18,615 nucleotides of DNA, from NCBI GenBank assembly GCA_045591315.1, contig JAZNSN010000037.1, positions 1-18,615 of the forward strand. Reading direction: 5' to 3'. Source of the stretch: HGM04593 sp045591315. GTDB taxonomy: Bacteria; Bacteroidota; Bacteroidia; Bacteroidales; Bacteroidaceae. Position numbers and translations under genes: made by a program. The notes under the pieces are model-generated. The model was not told the origin of the DNA. It saw only the letters and a program-made list of their open reading frames with translations, and ran no database searches. Of this stretch, positions 14,106-18,615 are shown one piece after another (position 1 is the first letter of the stretch; each line of letters begins with the position of its first letter).

Positions 14106-14531
14106 TTACTCTTCAATCTCGATGGCTTCGTTCTCCTTTACTTCCTTTGGCATAATCTCGCCCTTAAGGTAGAGTTTTGTCATCTCATTTACAGCGTTGC
14201 TGTGTATCGTGATGCTTGTCCTGAATCTGCGTGGAGACTTGTTCTCGGCATTGTATGTTACAAAGATCGTGTCTGTTGCCCCAGGCTTTATAGCGTGAGT
14301 CGGGTATTTTCGGCCCGTACAGCTGCACGATGTAATTATCTGGTGGATGTACAGGTCGGCATTGCCGGTATTGGTGAATGTGAAGTAACACTCCTTTATC
14401 GGTGACTCATTTGTTATCTGTCCAAGATCGATAGTTGTCTTGTCGAATTTCATATCGGCTTTTTTCTTGCCGTCTGCCTGGATGCCAATGGCAAACGTAA
14501 CGGCCAAAAGCAATAATAATGTCTTTTTCAT
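14106..14531 (-). CDS. DUF1573-family secreted protein
   Basis: 141 aa. Signal peptide MKKTLLLLLAVTFAIGIQA, then one Ig-like beta-sandwich domain of the DUF1573 type: F-D-x-T-T-I-DLGQI (29-40), FTFTNTGNADLYI (50-62), SCSCTGRKYP (68-77, where the family usually has SCGCT), IKPGATDTIFVTYN (81-94). Similar to ASH/MSP-type domains; no enzymatic role is known. The acidic tail (EVKENEAIEIEE) follows the domain. Its own promoter-like -7 box lies upstream, so it is probably transcribed separately from the RSH gene. Confidence 0.82.
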   Translation of the reverse strand: MKKTLLLLLAVTFAIGIQADGKKKADMKFDKTTIDLGQITNESPIKECYFTFTNTGNADLYIHQIITSCSCTGRKYPTHAIKPGATDTIFVTYNAENKSPRRFRTSITIHSNAVNEMTKLYLKGEIMPKEVKENEAIEIEE

Positions 14532-14559
14532 AACTGCATGTTTTTCCTTAATACACTTG

Positions 14560-14567
14560 CAAATTTA
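14560..14567 (-). promoter_or_regulatory. -7 box of the DUF1573 gene
   Basis: TAAATTTG on the minus strand matches TAnnTTTG and would give a leader of about 22 nt. The -33 position is weak (TTAG-like, near 14588-14591). Confidence 0.45.
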
Positions 14568-14604
14568 CTCATTTTTGCAGCATATAGCCTAAAATATACC
14601 TTTT

Positions 14605-16821
14605 TTAACCTCTCTTTACCTGTTTTACACCTTTTACTCCTTCTATTTTGGCAATGAGCTTGTTGAGTTTCATGTTGCCGTTTATCAGCAGAGAAAGCGT
14701 GCCGGAGAATAGCGTGTCGTGCGATTCTATGTTTATGCCTCGCATTGTAACATCCTTCTCCTGAGAGATAAGCGATGTCAGGTTGTTCACAACGCCAATG
14801 TCGTCGTGCCCTACAATGCGCAACGTCACCGGGAAAAGGGTGCTGTTGTTGTCCATGTCGCTCCAGCGTGCCTCAATTACACGGTAGGGGTAGCGTTCAA
14901 TGAGCTGTCTTGCGTTGGTGCAGTCCTTGCGGTGTATCGATATGCCTCCGTTTATGGTTACGAAACCGAATATCTCGTCACCGAAGATAGGGGAGCAGCA
15001 ACGTGCCAGCTTGTAATCGACACCTTTGAGGTTGCGTTCGATGACAAGCACGTCGGACGAGCCTTTTGAATCCTTGTCGCCGATGAATGTGAAGCCGTCG
15101 GCACTGCGCGGCTGTTCTCCGTTCTCACTTTCAGGGTTGAGCAGGGCCTGGTATCTCTTTAGTATATCGGCCATGTCAATGGTGCCGTCCGCAACATTCT
15201 GGTAGAAGTCGGTAAGCCTCTTGAAGCCCATCTTGCGTATGAGGTGGTCCATGATGGACTCGTCAAAATCTATCTTGTGATTCTTGAGCTTGCGCACGAC
15301 CGCTTCACGTCCCATGTCGGCCTGACGGGCAATGATTTCTTTCATTGCCTGGCGAATCTTGCTTCTTGCCCTTCCGGTCTGTGCAATGTTGAGCCAAGCC
15401 TGTTTGGGAGTCTGGCTGTTCGATGTAATGATCTCTACCTGGTCGCCATTGTTCAAGGCATGCCTTATAGGCACATTGCGCCCGTTTACAAGCGCACCTG
15501 TACACTTGCATCCAAGCCCGGTGTGTATGCTGAAAGCAAAATCGAGCACAGTAGCCCCTTTCGGGAGCCTGTAGAGATCGCCGCGTGGAGTAAAAATGAA
15601 AATCTCATCCTTGTACAGCTCCATCTTGAACTTGCTGTCGGTGAGGTTCTCCTCGCTCATGTTCTCCAGTGTGTCGCGTATCGAAGCCAACAGATTGTCA
15701 AGCCCCTTTTCGCTCTGTATGCCTTTGTATCGCCAGTGTGCCGCCAGTCCATGCTCGGCAACGGCATCCATGCGCTCGGTACGTATCTGTACCTCGACCC
15801 AGCGTCCTTCGGGGCCCATTACTGTTGTGTGCAACGATTCGTAACCGTTGCTTTTTGGTACCGACAGCCAGTCGCGCAGACGGTGTGGGTTGGGGGTGTA
15901 CATGTCGGCAACAATGGAATATACCTGCCAGCATTCGCTCTTCTCGTTCTTTGGCTCGCTGTCGATGATTATTCTAATGGCAAATAGGTCGTATATCTGC
16001 TCGAACGGCCTATGCTGTTTCTTCATCTTCTGCCAGATGGAGTTGATTGACTTTGTGCGTCCTTTTATGCGATACTTTATGTGAGGCATCATCTTAAGCT
16101 GCCTCTCTATCGGCTTTATGAATGATGCCATGTAGTCTTCGCGCGATGCCGCTGTCTCCTCAAGCTTGCGGCTAAGTTCGGCATAGACCTCGCTTTCGGT
16201 ATATCGCATGGCAAGGTCCTCCATCTCCGACTTCAGCTTGTAGAAACCAAGCTTGTGCGCGAGCGGAATGTACAGCTTCGAAGCTTCGCGGGCAACCATG
16301 ATGCGTGCATCTGTGTCTTCGTGGCTGAACAGCGCGCGGAGCAGTACCAGACGGCTTGCAATCATAATGAGTATGACTCGCATGTCGTTGGTGAAGGAGA
16401 GCAGCAGATTCCTGAAATTCTCGGTCTCTATTGTAGGGCTCTTTGCATAAAGGGAATTTATCTGCGCAAGGTTGGTGAGTATCTTTGCAGCATTCTCCCC
16501 GAACTGCCCCCTTACCTCATCAATGCTTACACAGCCTGCCTGAACGCAACGGTTGAGCAGAATGCTGGTGACTATCTCGTGCTGGAATCCGATTTCCTGC
16601 CCAACAAGGGATGCTGTCTGCATGTCGGTCACGACGGGATTGAAGCCAAGCGTGTCACGCACAATCCTGCCTTCGGAAATGGCTGTTCCTATCTTGCCTC
16701 TGATGAACTCGTAGTCAGCATCCGGAATACCGCCGTCTATGTTGTCCCTGAACTTTTTTTCAAGCTCCAGAACCTCTCTCCTCTCTTCGTCAGTAAAAAT
16801 CAGAATCTCCTCCATAATCAT
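14605..16821 (-). CDS. RelA/SpoT homologue: (p)ppGpp synthetase with degenerate hydrolase domain
   Basis: 738 aa, full-length RSH architecture. Residues about 40-185 occupy the HD hydrolase position but lack its metal-binding motifs: HDxxED is replaced near 88-95 (LLNRCVQA), and the ADRLHN-type motif reads IASRLVLLRAL (154-164). The synthetase domain (about 245-365) is intact: GRTKSINSIWQKM (254-266), D278 in YDLFAIR, YESLHTTV (327-334), E343 in WVEVQIRT, and EHGLAAHW (356-363). TGS domain at about 403-467, the RCCSP Cys pair (C608/C609) of the conserved-cysteine domain, and a C-terminal ACT domain (about 662-738) follow. It should therefore make (p)ppGpp under ribosome control (RelA-like) without degrading it. 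ATG 16821 is used; ATG 16815 is an alternative. A weak -7 box (TAACTTCG, 16841-16848) lies upstream. Hydrolysis must come from another enzyme elsewhere in the genome. Confidence 0.92.
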   Translation of the reverse strand: MIMEEILIFTDEERREVLELEKKFRDNIDGGIPDADYEFIRGKIGTAISEGRIVRDTLGFNPVVTDMQTASLVGQEIGFQHEIVTSILLNRCVQAGCVSIDEVRGQFGENAAKILTNLAQINSLYAKSPTIETENFRNLLLSFTNDMRVILIMIASRLVLLRALFSHEDTDARIMVAREASKLYIPLAHKLGFYKLKSEMEDLAMRYTESEVYAELSRKLEETAASREDYMASFIKPIERQLKMMPHIKYRIKGRTKSINSIWQKMKKQHRPFEQIYDLFAIRIIIDSEPKNEKSECWQVYSIVADMYTPNPHRLRDWLSVPKSNGYESLHTTVMGPEGRWVEVQIRTERMDAVAEHGLAAHWRYKGIQSEKGLDNLLASIRDTLENMSEENLTDSKFKMELYKDEIFIFTPRGDLYRLPKGATVLDFAFSIHTGLGCKCTGALVNGRNVPIRHALNNGDQVEIITSNSQTPKQAWLNIAQTGRARSKIRQAMKEIIARQADMGREAVVRKLKNHKIDFDESIMDHLIRKMGFKRLTDFYQNVADGTIDMADILKRYQALLNPESENGEQPRSADGFTFIGDKDSKGSSDVLVIERNLKGVDYKLARCCSPIFGDEIFGFVTINGGISIHRKDCTNARQLIERYPYRVIEARWSDMDNNSTLFPVTLRIVGHDDIGVVNNLTSLISQEKDVTMRGINIESHDTLFSGTLSLLINGNMKLNKLIAKIEGVKGVKQVKRG

Positions 16822-16876
16822 CTGTCTTGCTGTTATTCCGCGAAGTTAGCTTTTCTATTTTAAAAAACTGCTTTTT

Positions 16877-16908
16877 TTTGCCATTTATGGAAAATATTTC
16901 TATTTTCG
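16877..16908 (+). promoter_or_regulatory. Promoter of the DUF4301 gene
   Basis: TTTG (16877-16880), a 20-bp spacer and TATTTTCG (16901-16908, one mismatch from TAnnTTTG). The leader is about 30 nt. Confidence 0.62.
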
Positions 16909-16944
16909 CAGTAATTAGAGAGAAAAAACTTAATCCATAATATT

Positions 16945-18459
16945 ATGATCAGTAAAGCAGACCAGGCGCTTTTGAGCAAAAAGGGCATTTCGGCAGAGCA
17001 GGTTGCCGAGCAGTTGAAAACATTCAAGACCGGTTTCCCTTTCCTTAAACTGGAGGGAGCGGCTACTATCGGCAAGGGTGTGCTTAACCCTTCGCAGGAG
17101 GAGATTGAAGAGTATCTTAAGGGCTGGGACAACTATTGTGCCGGTGGCAATGCTATTCTGAAGTTCGTTCCGGCTTCGGGTGCGGCAAGCCGTATGTTCA
17201 AGGACCTGTTTGCGTTCTTAAGTGCCGACTACGATGTGCCGACTACCGATTTCGAGAAGAAGTTCTTCGATAATGTCGAGAAGTTCGCTTTCTACGGTGA
17301 CCTCAACGAAATGTGCATCAAGAACAACAAGCTTTCTGTAAAGGAACTTGTTGAGAAGGGCCAGTACAAGAGCGTTGTCTTCAACCTTCTCGATTTCACA
17401 GGCATGAACTACGGTTCATTGCCTAAGGGATTGCTCAAGTTCCACACCTACGACGGTGATGCACGTACATCGGCCGAAGAGCATTTCGTCGAGGGTGCGC
17501 TCTATGCTGCTACAAATGGGGTAGTGAAGCTGCATTTTACCGTGTCTCCTAACCATAAGGCTCTCTTCGAAGAGCTTGTTGCCGAGCGCAAGGCCTATTA
17601 CGAGAATCTTTTCAACGTGAAGTATGATATTACATTCTCGGAGCAGAAACAGAGTACGGATACCATTGCTGCCGATGCCGACAATGCTCCTTTCCGCGAG
17701 AACGGTGCTCTTGTGTTCCGTCCGGGCGGTCATGGCGCGCTCATTGAAAACCTCAACGACATCAATGCCGATGTAATATTCATAAAGAATATCGACAACG
17801 TAGTTCCCGACCGCTTGAAGCCCGATACCGTTACATACAAGAAGCTGCTTGCCGGCATTCTTGTGAAGGCTCAGCAGAAGGTGTTCGAGTATCTGCAGCT
17901 TATCGACAGCGGCAAATACACACATGAGCAGATTGAGGAGATGATACGCTTCCTGCAGCAGGATTTGCAGTGCCGCAATTCCGATATAAAGGATATGGAG
18001 GATTGCGACCTTGTTCTCTATCTGCGCAAGAAGTTCAACCGCCCGATGCGCGTGTGCGGTATGGTGAAGAATGTAGGCGAGCCGGGTGGCGGTCCGTTCC
18101 TTGCATACAACCAGGACGGTACAGTATCGCTGCAGATTCTTGAGAGCTCTCAGATAGATATGTCGAATGCCGATGCGAAGTCTATGTTCGAGAACGGCAC
18201 ACACTTCAACCCTGTTGACCTTGTGTGTGCTGTAAAGAACTACAAAGGCGAGAAGTTCGACCTTCCCAAGTATGTTGACAAGAACACCGGTTTCATCTCC
18301 CATAAGTCAAAGAATGGCCGTGAGCTGAAGGCTATGGAGCTTCCCGGTTTGTGGAACGGTGCAATGAGTGACTGGAATACTCTCTTCGTTGAGGTTCCTC
18401 TTGTTACCTTCAACCCTGTAAAGACGGTGAACGACCTTTTGCGTGAGGTTCACCAGTAA
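16945..18459 (+). CDS. DUF4301-family protein, nucleotidyltransferase-like motifs
   Basis: 504 aa, no signal peptide or membrane segment. I recognise it as DUF4301, a Bacteroidetes family of unproven function. Its motifs line up in order with UDP-sugar/UDP-HexNAc pyrophosphorylases: FVPASGAASRM (74-84, compare the Gly-rich G-G-x-G-T-R loop); LPKGLLKFH (159-167, compare the PKG motif); FRPGGHGALI (258-267, compare PDGNGGLY, base and sugar contacts); FIKNIDNVV (279-287, compare the VDN metal site); and GMVKNVGEPGGGPF (372-385) followed by QDGTVSLQILESSQID, compare the GK.xVVEYSE strand. This supports a nucleotide-sugar transferase fold, but it is inference. Single gene with its own promoter and terminator, divergent from the RSH gene. 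Confidence 0.78.
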   Translation: MISKADQALLSKKGISAEQVAEQLKTFKTGFPFLKLEGAATIGKGVLNPSQEEIEEYLKGWDNYCAGGNAILKFVPASGAASRMFKDLFAFLSADYDVPTTDFEKKFFDNVEKFAFYGDLNEMCIKNNKLSVKELVEKGQYKSVVFNLLDFTGMNYGSLPKGLLKFHTYDGDARTSAEEHFVEGALYAATNGVVKLHFTVSPNHKALFEELVAERKAYYENLFNVKYDITFSEQKQSTDTIAADADNAPFRENGALVFRPGGHGALIENLNDINADVIFIKNIDNVVPDRLKPDTVTYKKLLAGILVKAQQKVFEYLQLIDSGKYTHEQIEEMIRFLQQDLQCRNSDIKDMEDCDLVLYLRKKFNRPMRVCGMVKNVGEPGGGPFLAYNQDGTVSLQILESSQIDMSNADAKSMFENGTHFNPVDLVCAVKNYKGEKFDLPKYVDKNTGFISHKSKNGRELKAMELPGLWNGAMSDWNTLFVEVPLVTFNPVKTVNDLLREVHQ

Positions 18460-18476
18460 TGTGATATCCTGGATAA

Positions 18477-18518
18477 AGAGGCCGAGTCAAAAGTAATTTT
18501 GGCTCGGTCTCTGTTTTT
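18477..18518 (+). terminator. Strong intrinsic terminator of the DUF4301 gene
   Basis: A 16-bp stem (18477-18492 with 18497-18512, two G-T pairs) has the tetraloop GTAA and is followed by TTTTT (18514-18518), 17 nt after the stop. Confidence 0.82.
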
Positions 18519-18534
18519 CGGTGATTTTTCCGTT

Positions 18535-18567
18535 TTTGCCTGCAAATTCGAAAAAATATCATTTTTG
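18535..18567 (+). promoter_or_regulatory. Candidate promoter for a gene beyond the window
   Basis: TTTG (18535-18538), a 21-bp spacer and CATTTTTG (18560-18567, one mismatch from TAnnTTTG), just after the terminator. Confidence 0.4.
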
Positions 18568-18583
18568 TACGCATAAATCCTTC

Positions 18584-18615
18584 ATGCCGCCCGACAACAT
18601 TCCCAATATGCTCCA
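18584..18615 (+). CDS. Possible 5' end of a gene cut by the window edge
   Basis: ATG 18584 opens a frame that runs to the window end (MPPDNIPNML). It follows a promoter-like sequence by about 17 nt and is on the same strand as it. Ten codons are too few to identify a product, and the start is uncertain. Confidence 0.3.
   Translation, partial: MPPDNIPNML

Noticed and set aside
15244..15987. Plus-strand open frame opposite the RSH gene
   Set aside because: Shadow of a well-conserved coding region on the other strand.
17416..18303. Long minus-strand open frame opposite the DUF4301 gene
   Set aside because: It mirrors codon use of the real gene, has no family resemblance and lacks a promoter or leader.

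Overview
The window reads as ordinary chromosomal DNA from a member of the Bacteroidales (Bacteroides/Prevotella-like). Several things point there. Promoter-like sequences match the Bacteroidetes -33 TTTG / -7 TAnnTTTG pattern rather than the E. coli pattern, with AT-rich leaders and no strong Shine-Dalgarno sequences. The families DUF4301, DUF4919 and DUF1573 are present. There is a lipoprotein M3 peptidase, and a secreted hydrolase ends in the short 'YDLQGRK...KGIYII' tail common in this order. I see no phage, IS, CRISPR, rRNA or tRNA, and the DNA looks compositionally even. Genus cannot be fixed by reading alone.

Left part (1-4.9 kb), all minus strand: a small heat shock protein with an unusual Cys-rich insertion, preceded by a GC-rich block that folds on paper into a three-way junction; a lipoprotein M3 (Dcp-like) peptidase; directly upstream of it a RidA-fold protein of the chorismatase (FkbO/Hyg5/XanB2) type, whose upstream region carries a 43-bp promoter-like unit repeated with an 85-bp period; and a stand-alone alanyl-tRNA editing (AlaX-type) protein. 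A plus-strand 5'(3')-deoxyribonucleotidase is divergent from AlaX.

Middle (5.6-9.8 kb), minus strand, likely one transcription unit in the order fabD > cytoplasmic GH13 alpha-amylase-like enzyme > secreted DUF4919 protein, with mtgA (GT51 peptidoglycan glycosyltransferase) behind a hairpin. fabD has a long leader with two candidate -7 boxes and a nested hairpin.

Centre right (9.8-14.05 kb), plus strand: a DASS/SLC13 carboxylate or sulfate transporter, a LysR-type regulator, and a secreted alpha/beta-hydrolase. Three alternating TATCGT/ACGATA half-sites spaced exactly 11 bp lie upstream of the transporter at the position expected for a LysR activation site. Transporter, regulator and secreted esterase therefore look like a small uptake module: liberate an acid outside, sense it, import it.

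Right part (14.1-18.6 kb): minus-strand DUF1573 and a long RelA/SpoT homologue with an intact synthetase but a visibly degenerate hydrolase domain; then a divergent plus-strand DUF4301 protein with motifs resembling sugar-nucleotide pyrophosphorylases, a strong terminator, and the first codons of a possible further plus-strand gene.

No dramatic new multi-gene system is evident. The best leads are the structured block upstream of hsp20, the Cys-rich Hsp20 insertion, the LysR operator array, the duplicated promoter unit and the DUF4301 motif set.
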